This document shows positions 46,237 to 54,414 of a DNA stretch of 64,000 nucleotides, one piece after another; the stretch's first letter is position 1, and each line of letters begins with the position of its first letter. The translations under genes and the position numbers were made by a program. The stretch lies in assembly GCA_030447305.1 (NCBI GenBank), contig JAUJPC010000001.1, positions 922,001 to 986,000 on the forward strand. The letters are read 5' to 3'. This stretch comes from Actinomycetota bacterium. GTDB taxonomy: Bacteria; Actinomycetota; CADDZG01; JAHWKV01. Below the pieces are notes generated by a model. It saw only the letters and a program-made list of their open reading frames with translations, searched no databases and was not told the origin of the DNA.

Positions 46237-47319
46237 ATGAGTGATCCGCAGGACGAGCCCCGGGAACCTCATTCTAAGCACCCCCCCGGTCGGCGACGCG
46301 TACTTCAGGTGTTGGGGCCCTCCTCGGGAGGGATACGGCGCCACGTCCGCTACCTGGCCGCCAACCCGCCCGAAGGGTACGAAACCGCCGCGGTAGCCGG
46401 TCCTGGAGACCTGGCCGGCTTCTTCGACGGCTTGCGATTTCTTCCAACCAACGAAAAGAGCTCTCCGGTTGTCAAGATCCTGCCCGACGTAGTGCATGCC
46501 CACGGACTGACCGCCGGAGCACAGGCTCTGCGGTGGACCGTCCTGGGAGCGAAAGGGCCCCCGGTGGTCGTCACGGTACACACCTCGATGCAGCAGACCC
46601 TGCGGGCGTCCTCCCGGAGTGCCGGAGTCCCGCTCGCGCAGAGGGCCATGTGGCAGGGCGCCCGGCTGGCATTGCGCCGGGTTGCGGCCCTGATTGCCGT
46701 CTCGGATGAGGTGCGATCCCAGGTTGGCTTCGGCGACGTTGTCCCGCCCGCCCTGGACCTGCCGGTCGCCGAGCCGGGAGCCAGAGCCAAGGTACGCCAA
46801 GAGCTCGGAACGCCTGAGGACCGGCTTGTGATCCTGGCCGTCGGCCGGCTTCACCCGGACAAGCAGCTCGACGTTTTCATACGTTCGGTCGAAGGCACCG
46901 GCGCCGAGGGGTGGATTGCGGGAGAGGGACCGGAGAGACAGACCCTCGAGGCGCTGGCCGGCGGCTCGGGCGTGCGGTTGTTGGGCCACCGCCCCGACGT
47001 CGGCAATCTGCTGGCCGCAGCCGACGTTTTCGCCCTCCCCGCCCACGCCGAGTCCTACGGGTTCGCCGTGATGGAGGCAGTCTCGGCCGGTCTGCCCGTA
47101 ATTGCCACCCGCACGGGAGCGATCCTCGAGCTGGTGGGTGACGCGGGCGTGCTGGTTTCCCCGGACGACGCCGAGGGCTTTCGGGCGGTGGTGAGGGAAG
47201 TGGTCGAGTCGCCGGAGATGCGGCAAAGGCTCTCGCTTGCGGCCCGGCAGCGGGGACTTCCGACGCCCCGGGAGCTGGTCGCCCGCATCGGCGTAATCTA
47301 CGACCGCGTGGTGCGCTGA
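46237..47319 (+). CDS. GT-B glycosyltransferase family 4 (group 1)
   Basis: A 360-residue retaining glycosyltransferase. The N-terminal domain holds LQVLGPSSGGIRRHVRYLA and DVVHAHGLTAG. The C-terminal domain has ILAVGRLHPDKQLDVFIRS, the Ex7E motif in ESYGFAVMEAVSAGLPVIAT, and GAILELVGDAGVLVSPDDAE. Acceptor and donor cannot be read from the sequence. It faces murJ and ends five bases before the DUF2283 gene. Confidence 0.9.
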   Translation: MSDPQDEPREPHSKHPPGRRRVLQVLGPSSGGIRRHVRYLAANPPEGYETAAVAGPGDLAGFFDGLRFLPTNEKSSPVVKILPDVVHAHGLTAGAQALRWTVLGAKGPPVVVTVHTSMQQTLRASSRSAGVPLAQRAMWQGARLALRRVAALIAVSDEVRSQVGFGDVVPPALDLPVAEPGARAKVRQELGTPEDRLVILAVGRLHPDKQLDVFIRSVEGTGAEGWIAGEGPERQTLEALAGGSGVRLLGHRPDVGNLLAAADVFALPAHAESYGFAVMEAVSAGLPVIATRTGAILELVGDAGVLVSPDDAEGFRAVVREVVESPEMRQRLSLAARQRGLPTPRELVARIGVIYDRVVR

Positions 47320-47324
47320 GGCGG

Positions 47325-47591
47325 CTAGCCCTCGGCGCCGTCCTCGCGGATGAAGTTGAACGATTCGATCGCAGGAAAGTCCGGAGCCCAGTCCCGTAAC
47401 CCGTACTCCTCGACCAGATCACTCAGCTGAACCCCGTGGGAGGCTCCCATAATTTCGATCCCCACCGGGTTGCCCCGGTCGTCCAGGTCCACGATGCGCT
47501 TGACGTCGATCACTATCGACTGGCCGACCCGGCCCCCCCTTCGTAAGGGCAGGTAGAGAGCATCGACCGCCGCATCGTAAAGGACCCGCAC
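47325..47591 (-). CDS. DUF2283-family protein
   Basis: An 88-residue protein with the DUF2283 pattern: VLYDAAVDALYLPLRRG, then IVDLDDRGNPVGIEIMGAS. A GGAG lies six bases before the GTG start. It follows a DUF4258 gene after 11 bases. Pairs of DUF4258 and DUF2283 proteins are found together in many genomes and look like toxin-antitoxin modules, though this pair has no experimental support. Confidence 0.82.
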   Translation of the reverse strand: MRVLYDAAVDALYLPLRRGGRVGQSIVIDVKRIVDLDDRGNPVGIEIMGASHGVQLSDLVEEYGLRDWAPDFPAIESFNFIREDGAEG

Positions 47592-47602
47592 TTAGTGCTC
47601 CA

Positions 47603-47824
47603 CTATTGTTTCTTCACTCTGACAACGGTTATCACGTGCTGGGGCTCGAAGGCATTCTGCGTGATGCGCAGACGCTTGCCTTCGTCGGTGGTCCCCACCT
47701 TGATCACGCGGCTAGGCCGGTCGCCCGGATCGGTGGAGACGACGTTGGCCAGCGCCTGCTCGACCTCGTTCGGGGAGATCTCTCGCTGCGCCATTCTCAG
47801 GATTGCGTGATGGGAGAGTTTCAA
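47603..47824 (-). CDS. DUF4258-family protein
   Basis: A 73-residue protein with the DUF4258 pattern: SHHAILRMAQREISPNEVEQ, then GDRPSRVIKVG and LRITQNAFEPQHVITVVRV. The fold is thought to resemble RelE/BrnT-type small toxins. Start is TTG at 47822-47824, with no clear ribosome site. It is encoded directly upstream of the DUF2283 gene on the same strand. Confidence 0.8.
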   Translation of the reverse strand: MKLSHHAILRMAQREISPNEVEQALANVVSTDPGDRPSRVIKVGTTDEGKRLRITQNAFEPQHVITVVRVKKQ

Positions 47825-47846
47825 GACTTTTGGAGCTTACAACACG

Positions 47847-49322
47847 TCAGACTTTGACTTCGACGGCCTCCCGCTCGGGGCCACCGGCGGATCGGTGAGT
47901 CCTCCAGGCGGCCGCCAGCCGGTCGACCGCAGTGTCGAGAAGCTCCTCCGGCACCACGAAGTTCAAACGGATGTGGTCCTGATGGGCGTCATCAGGTGCC
48001 AGACTGCTGCCGGGAGTCACTGCCACCCCGTGGCGAAGAGCCTGCTCGGCAAAGGTGTGGGCGTCGCTCGATGGGATCCGAACCCACAAGGACAAGCCAC
48101 CCTCGGGACGGCGCCACCGCCATTCCGGGATGCGTTCCCGGAGCAGCCGCTCGAGCGTGTCGAGCCGCGACTTCAGCAGCTTCCCCCTTCGAGTCCGGAC
48201 CGACTCGTGGTTGGGAAGCAGACGGCAGGCTATGGCCTGCGAAACCATCGAAGACCCGAGATCGGCCGCCGCCTTGTGCTGGCCCAGGCGGGTGATCAGC
48301 GACTCAGACCCTCGGACCCATCCCACTCTCAAACCGGCCCAGTACAGCTTGCTCATCGAGCCGATGGAGACGATGGTCCCGCCCCGGGCGTAATGCGCCA
48401 GCGGTGACGGAGGCGGCTCGGCGCCGAAAGAGATCTCCGCCAGGGTGTTGTCCTCGGCGAAGGGAACCTGCGACTGGTCCGCGAGCCGGGCAATCTCCTG
48501 CCGGGCCTGCTCAGACAGTACTGCTCCGGTAGGGTTCTGGAAGGTGGGCATCAGGTACACCAGCCGCGGCTTTGCCGATGCGAGAGCTTCGGCAAGCAGG
48601 TCGAGCCGGACCCCGCTGCTTCCGACCGGAACCGGAATGAGACGGGCGCCGGCCCGGGAGAAGGCGTCGATGGCACCCGCGTAGGTGGGGGTTTCCACCA
48701 CCACCGCGTCGCCTCGCTGAACGTAGTGACAGGCGAGAAGGGAGATCGCCTGCTGCGCACCGGAGGTGATGAGCACCTCTTCGGGCAGGGTAGGTGCCTC
48801 AGCACGATTGTAGATGCCGGCGACCATCTGCCGCAGCAGAGGATGCCCCAGAGGCGCGTAGCCGTGGCTCGGTGCGCCCAGCAGATCTTCCAGGTCGAAC
48901 GGCGCCCCGTCCCGAAAGATCTCGTCGGTATCGGAAAGGGCGGCAATTGAGAGGTTGAGCGGGGACCGGGGGCTGGAATCGACCAGCCTGGAGAAGAAAT
49001 GGCCGGAGGAGAGGGGGCGCGGCCCCGGCGGAGCCGGGTGGAGCCCTGCGTGCGACATAGAGCCGACCCAGGTGCCGCTCCCCTGCCGGCTCTGCACCCA
49101 ACCGCCCCCCCGAAGCGATTCGTAGGCCTGGGTGACGGTGGCCCGGCTGACCGCGAGCATGTCGGCAAGCCGGCGTTCGGCCGGAAGCTTGGTGCCCGGC
49201 GGCAGGTCGACCTGTTTGATGGCTAAGGTGAATGCCTGAGCCAGCCGGGCGTAAAGCGGACCTTCGTGCTGCATCCAGTTGCCAAGTACTTGGAGCAAAC
49301 GGTGTTCCGGACCGGTATTCAT
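47847..49322 (-). CDS. MocR-type regulator: GntR helix-turn-helix fused to a class I aminotransferase domain
   Basis: A 491-residue fusion. Residues about 15-85 form a GntR winged helix (LAQAFTLAIKQVDLPPGTKL, then PAERRLADMLAVSRATVTQA). The rest is a PLP-dependent aminotransferase fold with GAQQAISLLACHYVQRGDAV, YLMPTFQNPTGAVLSEQARQ and the PLP lysine in VSIGSMSKLYWAGLRVGW. MocR proteins such as PdxR or GabR sense a B6 vitamer or amine. An inverted repeat 18 bases before the start suggests self-control. The target genes are unknown. Confidence 0.93.
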   Translation of the reverse strand: MNTGPEHRLLQVLGNWMQHEGPLYARLAQAFTLAIKQVDLPPGTKLPAERRLADMLAVSRATVTQAYESLRGGGWVQSRQGSGTWVGSMSHAGLHPAPPGPRPLSSGHFFSRLVDSSPRSPLNLSIAALSDTDEIFRDGAPFDLEDLLGAPSHGYAPLGHPLLRQMVAGIYNRAEAPTLPEEVLITSGAQQAISLLACHYVQRGDAVVVETPTYAGAIDAFSRAGARLIPVPVGSSGVRLDLLAEALASAKPRLVYLMPTFQNPTGAVLSEQARQEIARLADQSQVPFAEDNTLAEISFGAEPPPSPLAHYARGGTIVSIGSMSKLYWAGLRVGWVRGSESLITRLGQHKAAADLGSSMVSQAIACRLLPNHESVRTRRGKLLKSRLDTLERLLRERIPEWRWRRPEGGLSLWVRIPSSDAHTFAEQALRHGVAVTPGSSLAPDDAHQDHIRLNFVVPEELLDTAVDRLAAAWRTHRSAGGPEREAVEVKV

Positions 49323-49339
49323 TTCAGGCCACTTTCCGT

Positions 49340-49369
49340 CAATTGGCTATGTAAGTCAAGGGCCAATTG
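49340..49369. promoter_or_regulatory. Inverted repeat upstream of the MocR gene, candidate operator
   Basis: CAATTGGC (49340-49347) and GCCAATTG (49362-49369) form a perfect 8-base inverted repeat with a 14-base spacer, 18 bases before the MocR ATG. Each arm contains the palindrome CAATTG. It fits a GntR/MocR binding site by position. Confidence 0.5.
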
Positions 49370-49457
49370 CCGCTAATGTGGGTGCCGTGAGTGAAGCACG
49401 TCTAGATTGGCATGGACAATGGACTGGACAACATCCAAAGGTTGGAGGGCCAGCTTA

Positions 49458-49873
49458 ATCTCCCTGGTGCGACGAACGGACGGTAAGATCGATCGCCTGT
49501 CTGAGCTAACTTCTTCGACGGCTGTTCCCGCCAAGCCTTGAGCACCGCCGCTCGTCTTATTGACTTCGTCCATGTCGAGCCCGGAACCATTCTTGCTCGG
49601 GAAGGCGAGGTCGCCCGTCAGATCCTTCTGGTGACCTACGGAAACGTGCTGGTCCGGCACGACGGTATCGACGAAGGCACAGCAGGTAAAGGCGCCCTGT
49701 TCGGCGAGATGGCGGCCCTCAGCCACCTCCGCTACCCCCAGACCGTGATCGCGCTGGGATACACGGAGGTGGCGGTCATCGGCGCCAGGGACTTCCTGCA
49801 CCTGTTGGATTCGGCTCCCCCTCTGGCACTCAAAGTGCTGGAACGGGCGGCGGGGCGTCAGAGGGTCGCCTAA
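49458..49873 (+). pseudogene. Cyclic-nucleotide-binding-domain protein with an apparent frameshift
   Basis: The downstream frame encodes a Crp-like cNMP-binding fold (DFVHVEPGTILAREGEVARQ, then GALFGEMAALSHLRYPQTVI). Homology extends upstream of the first in-frame TTG (49538) as FFDGCSRQALSTAARL, but that frame meets a TGA at 49502-49504. The frame one step away reads DGKIDRLSELT just before this point, so the two join as KIDRLSEL-FFDGCSRQ if one base was lost near 49510. The start would be ATC 49458 (nine bases after GGAGG) or GTG 49467. It may be a pseudogene or a base-calling error. There is no DNA-binding domain. Confidence 0.6.
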
Positions 49874-49992
49874 CCCTCCACAATCATCTCCGGCCCTTGG
49901 GGAGGAGGCCGTGAGCCCGTCATTCGCCGCGGTCTTGAAGGTTTACTTTTGGGTATCGGATAATTTGAAGACAGTCTCCGGAGGTATGCACC

Positions 49993-50526
49993 ATCACTCT
50001 CACCTGCGACAACGGACGCTTCTTTCGCGACGACGACGGCGTCTGGCGTTACGGACCGGGCGGGATGCCGGTCCGGGGCGGACGCGACATGACGCTGTCC
50101 AACTTCTTCAATTTCGAGCAGGTGGAGACCGAGGGCGGGCCGGTTGTTCGAGTGCCCCGAGGCATGGTCCTGGAGAACTATGTGCTGGACTTCTGCAAGG
50201 AGTGGGACGGCGGAGGCCCCACCATCGAAGTTCCTCTGACTTCGTGGCATGAGCACGACGAGGTCATCGGAATCTGGGCCCCCGAGCTGCAGCACGAAGG
50301 TGGCGTTCGTGGCCTGAGGCGTGACCCGCCTCGCCAGCCCGGGGATCCCCCACCATCCTGGCAGCCGCCTCTTGCGCCGAACCGCCCCGACACAGACCCC
50401 TATAAGCCGGTCTCCGAGATGGAGACCGATATCCGGAGGCGCACGGCGTGGGGGTTTGCGCCGCTCAAGGGTCTGGGCGGGTTCGGCCGGTACAGGCGCA
50501 AGTCGCAGGAGCGGATGATCGACTAG
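49993..50526 (+). CDS. Hypothetical protein, probable ATC start
   Basis: A protein of about 177 residues. The N-terminus reads TLTCDNGRFFRDDDGVWRYG, then GGMPVRGGRDMTLSNFFNFE, ENYVLDFCKEWDGGGP and a Pro-rich C-terminal part ending with Arg and Lys. It is not a family I know. The coding pattern clearly extends upstream of the ATG at 50065, yet no ATG, GTG or TTG is in frame before a TGA at 49966-49968. ATC at 49993-49995 lies seven bases after a perfect GGAGGT. Its TAG shares the CTAG palindrome with the stop of the convergent steB-like gene. Confidence 0.65.
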   Translation: MTLTCDNGRFFRDDDGVWRYGPGGMPVRGGRDMTLSNFFNFEQVETEGGPVVRVPRGMVLENYVLDFCKEWDGGGPTIEVPLTSWHEHDEVIGIWAPELQHEGGVRGLRRDPPRQPGDPPPSWQPPLAPNRPDTDPYKPVSEMETDIRRRTAWGFAPLKGLGGFGRYRRKSQERMID

Positions 50527-51398
50527 GTTTCAGCGGTTGGCAGGGCCGTGGTGGCTCCTTCGCCTCTTCCGTAGTGTCCGAACTGCCCGCCAAGCGCACC
50601 TTTCAGTCCGATGGCCAAAGCCGACTGGCCCAGCGGGGTTTCAATGGAGTCCACGGTGACTACGCGTAGGTCCGAGTCGTCCCGCATCGGCCCGAGCATC
50701 TGCATATCGGTCCCGTTCTCCACCGCGGCGGTGGTGAGGCCGCCCCCCAACCGCCTCGCGAGAGGAACAGCTATGCGGTCGTTCACCTCGCGGGAGGCCT
50801 CCCCTCCAACCAAAACGATTGCAGGCGCCGGATCCGACGGATCGGGCGGTAGAGCGATCGGAGCAGAGGCAAGCTGCGCCTCCAGCAGTTTGGAGATGAA
50901 CTCGGCATTTTGTCCGGTGAGGGCCAATCCCAGCTGGTTCACCAGCATCTCGGAGAGGGCTGAGGCATCTGTGGAGGTCGAGCCGAGAGCAGCGGCCAAG
51001 GCCTCCCGGTTCTCCTCAGACTTGAGATCAAGGCGGTTCGACAGGATGAGCTGACCGACCGTCCTGGCTTCGGCCAGGCTGAGGGTCTCCCTCACCGCAT
51101 CGAGTGCCTCACCCGGAGTCGACTCTAAGGTCACCAGCACTACAGGAACGTCACGCAGAGTTCCCCGAACCACCAAATCACGCGTGGCCCTCGTAAAGGC
51201 CTGAAGCGCTTCGTTCTCATCCTCCAGGTCGACGATACGGCCCCGCAGAGTCTCGTTTCGGTCACCCAGCCGTGCCTGCGTCGATCTCAGGCTGTCCACG
51301 ATGTTCTGGTCGATGAACGTCGCCCCGAAAAGGACGCCCAGACCTATGGCCATGAAAACGGCCACAAGAGTAACCACGTGGTACCGAAACGTGATCAT
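50523..51398 (-). CDS. steB: SteB/MctB-family envelope protein (copper transporter MctB homologue)
   Basis: A 291-residue protein with one N-terminal membrane helix (FRYHVVTLVAVFMAIGLGVL, then FGATF) and a coiled-coil segment (LEDENEALQAFTRATRDL) before an exported alpha/beta domain. This is the family of MctB (Rv1698), described as a channel-like copper-handling protein, and of corynebacterial SteB, which works with SteA in cell separation. The adjacent steA gene supports the second view here. ATG at 51396-51398 matches the family start. Confidence 0.88.
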   Translation of the reverse strand: MITFRYHVVTLVAVFMAIGLGVLFGATFIDQNIVDSLRSTQARLGDRNETLRGRIVDLEDENEALQAFTRATRDLVVRGTLRDVPVVLVTLESTPGEALDAVRETLSLAEARTVGQLILSNRLDLKSEENREALAAALGSTSTDASALSEMLVNQLGLALTGQNAEFISKLLEAQLASAPIALPPDPSDPAPAIVLVGGEASREVNDRIAVPLARRLGGGLTTAAVENGTDMQMLGPMRDDSDLRVVTVDSIETPLGQSALAIGLKGALGGQFGHYGRGEGATTALPTAET

Positions 51399-51406
51399 CT
51401 TTCGGG

Positions 51407-52594
51407 CTACCTGAAGAGCTGGCCGATTACGAAAAAGATGTCGCTCATCCAGTCTCCGGCGGCCTGCAAAACCAGCCTCATGGGCTGCGAGATGCCGATG
51501 ATCACCAGCATGGTGATAAGGGCGGCGCCCACCAGACCAAACAGCTCCCACCGCCTCGGCTCGCTTCTGTGCAGCTCACTGACTCCCTTGGCATCGACCA
51601 GCTTAGGACCGACCCGCAGGCGCACCAGGAAGGTCGAAGCCATGCCCTTGCGACCCTTGTCCATGAACTCGACCATGCTGGCCCTGGCGCCTACGGCAAC
51701 GATCAGCTCCGCACCCTTCTCGTGGGCCAGCAGCATCGCGACGTCCTCGCTCGTACCGGGAGCCTCGAAAGTGGCGTAGGGAAGATGCAGGGCGTCCAGG
51801 CGCTCGGCGCCCGGTGCGACGCCGTCGGAGAAGGCGTGCACCACCAACTCGGCCCCGCAGGTGAGCGCCTTTGTGGTCACCGAGTCAAAATCGCCGATGA
51901 TCACGTCCGGAGTGAGCTTTTGCTCCAGCAGGGCGTCGGCACCCCCGTCAACCCCGACGAGCACCGGCCTGAAGTCGTGAATGTAGCCTCGCAGCGACGC
52001 CAGATCCTCCTTGTAGCCGTATCCACGGACCACCACGAGCACGTGGCGCCCGGAGAACTGGGTCCTTATCTCCGGCAGATGAATGGCCTCAAGGATGAAA
52101 TCGCGTTCGTTGATCATGTACTGCAGGGTGTTCTCGGCAAAGCTCTCAAGCGCCGAGGAGATGTTCCTCTTGCTGGCGTCGAGTGACTCCTGAGCGGTCT
52201 GTAGGTCCACCACTTCGCCGCTGGCTACCACCTCGCCCTCCCGCAGCACCGTGCCGTCGTCCAGGTAAAGCCGGTCGCCGTCCCTGATACGGGTGAACAC
52301 GTCCTGGCCGACGCTCTCGATGAGCTTTATGCCGGCGCCGCACAAAACCAGGGCGCCGAGATTTGGATAGCGGCCGGTGCAGAACTCCGAGGCGTTGATG
52401 ACGGCTTTGACCTGTTTCTCCACCAGTCCCTCGGCGGCAATACGGTCCAGATCGGCATGGTCGATCACCACGATCTCACCGGGCTGGATACGTCCGGTCA
52501 ACACCTTGGTGCGCCGACCCAGGCGGACGACGCCTTCAAGCGCCCCGGCCCCGGATGAGTGTTGTGAGGGCTTTTTCCGGGTCGCGAACTTCAT
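51407..52594 (-). CDS. steA: SteA-like cytokinetic protein (thiamin pyrophosphokinase-like fold)
   Basis: A 395-residue protein (Rv1697-like). GRIQPGEIVVIDHADLDRIA and GRYPNLGALVLCGAGIKLIE mark the N-terminal domain. PVLVGVDGGADALLEQKLTP and VIIGDFDSVTTKAL resemble the thiamin pyrophosphokinase core. One C-terminal membrane helix (LFGLVGAALITMLVIIGIS) follows. In Corynebacterium SteA acts with SteB in daughter-cell separation. It is nine bases upstream of steB on the same strand. Confidence 0.9.
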   Translation of the reverse strand: MKFATRKKPSQHSSGAGALEGVVRLGRRTKVLTGRIQPGEIVVIDHADLDRIAAEGLVEKQVKAVINASEFCTGRYPNLGALVLCGAGIKLIESVGQDVFTRIRDGDRLYLDDGTVLREGEVVASGEVVDLQTAQESLDASKRNISSALESFAENTLQYMINERDFILEAIHLPEIRTQFSGRHVLVVVRGYGYKEDLASLRGYIHDFRPVLVGVDGGADALLEQKLTPDVIIGDFDSVTTKALTCGAELVVHAFSDGVAPGAERLDALHLPYATFEAPGTSEDVAMLLAHEKGAELIVAVGARASMVEFMDKGRKGMASTFLVRLRVGPKLVDAKGVSELHRSEPRRWELFGLVGAALITMLVIIGISQPMRLVLQAAGDWMSDIFFVIGQLFR

Positions 52595-52647
52595 CTCGCC
52601 GATTGTAACCGGCCTGTCACGCGCTCCCTCGCCCTGCTCGAGTGCCG

Positions 52648-53451
52648 CTAATCGTTTGGCTCGACGTGAAACCGGGATCTGAGCTTGTCGTAGAAATGCG
52701 ACTGATAGGCGGTTAGAAGCTTCAAGGGACGCTCGTGGGCGCGCGCCGTGACGAGGGCTCCCGGCTCTAGGATAGCCACCGGCTGGCCGTCGGCGGAGAA
52801 GGCCACCCGATCATCGGGAGTCTCCAGAGTCACCGGGTGCTTGGGGTTTACGACGATTGACCGCCAAAGCGGCGTGTGGGCGGACACTGACGTCAGCAGC
52901 ATGGCTTGCACCTCCGGCTCCATGACCGGCCCCCCGGCAGACAGCGAGTATGCGGTCGAGCCGGTAGGAGTCGACACGATGAAGCCGTCGGCCACGTACC
53001 TCGCCACCGTCTCGTCGCCGACCCGTACCCGGATTTTCACCACTCGGGAGATGGTCCCCCGCTCCACCACGATCTCGTTGAGGGCCATGACGCTGCACAC
53101 CTGGACATCCCCCTGGTAAGCCGCCGCCTCGAGCATCATTCGTTCCTCCACGCGGTAAATGTCGGTGATCATGCTCTTCACCATCTCCTCCACGTCGGCG
53201 GCGTCGATGGTTGCCAGGAACCCGAGCGTGCCAAGATTCGCGCCGAGCACCGGTATGTCCAGGTGCCACGCGATCTGGGCCGCCCGAAGAAGGGTGCCGT
53301 CGCCGCCCAGCGCCAGGATGGCGTCCGGGCTCTCGTCCTCGTCCGCATGAACCACGTGCAGGCCCCGAGAGGCGCCGTGGAGCCTGATGGCGGTTGCCAC
53401 CTCTTTGGCTTTGGGGTTGGTGGGGTGCAGAACCAGGCCGATGGTTTTCAC
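52648..53451 (-). CDS. nadK: NAD kinase
   Basis: A 267-residue inorganic polyphosphate/ATP-NAD kinase that makes NADP. The catalytic GGDGT motif lies in AILALGGDGTLLRAAQIAW, with LGANLGTLGFLATIDAADVE, and ADGFIVSTPTGSTAYSLSAG as the NAD-binding block. Start is GTG, overlapping the tlyA stop. In many actinobacteria recN lies between nadK and steA; it is absent here. Confidence 0.95.
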   Translation of the reverse strand: MKTIGLVLHPTNPKAKEVATAIRLHGASRGLHVVHADEDESPDAILALGGDGTLLRAAQIAWHLDIPVLGANLGTLGFLATIDAADVEEMVKSMITDIYRVEERMMLEAAAYQGDVQVCSVMALNEIVVERGTISRVVKIRVRVGDETVARYVADGFIVSTPTGSTAYSLSAGGPVMEPEVQAMLLTSVSAHTPLWRSIVVNPKHPVTLETPDDRVAFSADGQPVAILEPGALVTARAHERPLKLLTAYQSHFYDKLRSRFHVEPND

Positions 53452-54218
53452 CGCACGACTTCCAGGGCTGCCCGGATTCGGTCGGCATCGGTTTCGGCCC
53501 CCGCTCTAATCAGAACAAAGAACTCCTGGTTGCCGGCGACTCCCTTCAGGCGGGAGGGGGCAACCGCGACCGTTCCCAGGCCCTCGGCCTCGAATGCATC
53601 GACCGCCGCCCGGATTGCCCCTTCCCAAGCCTGTGGATCGGTGACGACGCCGCCGGGACCAACCTGCTCCCGGCGGACCTCGAACTGGGGCTTCACCAGC
53701 AGAACGCACTGTCCCGAGTCACCAGCCAGCTCGGCCAGCGTGCGGGAAAGAGACCGCAGCGACACAAAGCTCAAATCGCCCACCACCACGTCGTAGGGTC
53801 CCCTCGCCGGGACCTCACGAATATTGGTCCGCTCGTACAGAGTCACCCTGGGGTCCGTCCGCAGCCGGTAGTCGAACTGCCCGTACCCCACGTCGACCGC
53901 CACAACGTGTGCCGCGCCCCGCTGAAGCAGGCAGTCGGTGAAGCCGCCGGAGCCGGCTCCGGCATCCAGACACCGCATGCCGGCGACGTCAAGCGCGAAG
54001 TCGTCCAGAGCGCCGTGCAGCTTCTCACCCCCTCTGGATACGAACCGGCGCCTGTTCTCCACGTTTATTCGGCTGGAGGACGAGACGAGGGTGCCCGCTT
54101 TGAGGCCGGGCGCTCCGTCGATCATCACCGTTCGGGCGCCTATGGCGCGGCGGGCGGCTTCCAGGTCCACGGCCAGGCCCCTGGTCACCATCTCAGTATC
54201 CAGCCGGCGACGGGCCAC
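53448..54218 (-). CDS. tlyA: TlyA-family 2'-O-ribose rRNA methyltransferase
   Basis: A 256-residue protein with an N-terminal S4 RNA-binding domain (RRLDTEMVTRGLAVDLEAAR) and an FtsJ-like methyltransferase domain. The SAM motif is CLDAGAGSGGFTDCLLQRGA, then VVAVDVGYGQFDYRLR and YDVVVGDLSFVSLRSL. Mycobacterial TlyA methylates 16S and 23S rRNA and affects capreomycin sensitivity; short forms modify only 16S. GTG start. It is in tlyA-nadK order with a GTGA overlap. Confidence 0.93.
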   Translation of the reverse strand: MARRRLDTEMVTRGLAVDLEAARRAIGARTVMIDGAPGLKAGTLVSSSSRINVENRRRFVSRGGEKLHGALDDFALDVAGMRCLDAGAGSGGFTDCLLQRGAAHVVAVDVGYGQFDYRLRTDPRVTLYERTNIREVPARGPYDVVVGDLSFVSLRSLSRTLAELAGDSGQCVLLVKPQFEVRREQVGPGGVVTDPQAWEGAIRAAVDAFEAEGLGTVAVAPSRLKGVAGNQEFFVLIRAGAETDADRIRAALEVVR

Positions 54219-54224
54219 AGGGCA

Positions 54225-54371
54225 TCAGGGCTCGGAATTGTTGTCGGTTGGGAACGTCTCTTCCAGCGCGGATTCCAGCTCGTCGAGAAGCCGGTCGAGC
54301 CGGTCGGCACGCTCCTCCAGCGCCAGCTCGGCGATCTCCGCCAGTCGGGAGCTTGCTTGGGCTTCGTCCAC
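54225..54371 (-). CDS. Small acidic protein upstream of tlyA (Rv1693-like position)
   Basis: A 48-residue acidic helical protein: DEAQASSRLAEIAELALEER, then ADRLDRLLDELESALEETF. It is read from a GTG at 54369-54371 and ends six bases before tlyA. A similarly small conserved gene occupies this place in mycobacteria (Rv1693). No ribosome site is obvious. Function unknown. Confidence 0.6.
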   Translation of the reverse strand: MDEAQASSRLAEIAELALEERADRLDRLLDELESALEETFPTDNNSEP

Positions 54372-54414
54372 AACGCCCGATATTAGCCGACCCTTCAGGC
54401 GAGCGACGGATCCT

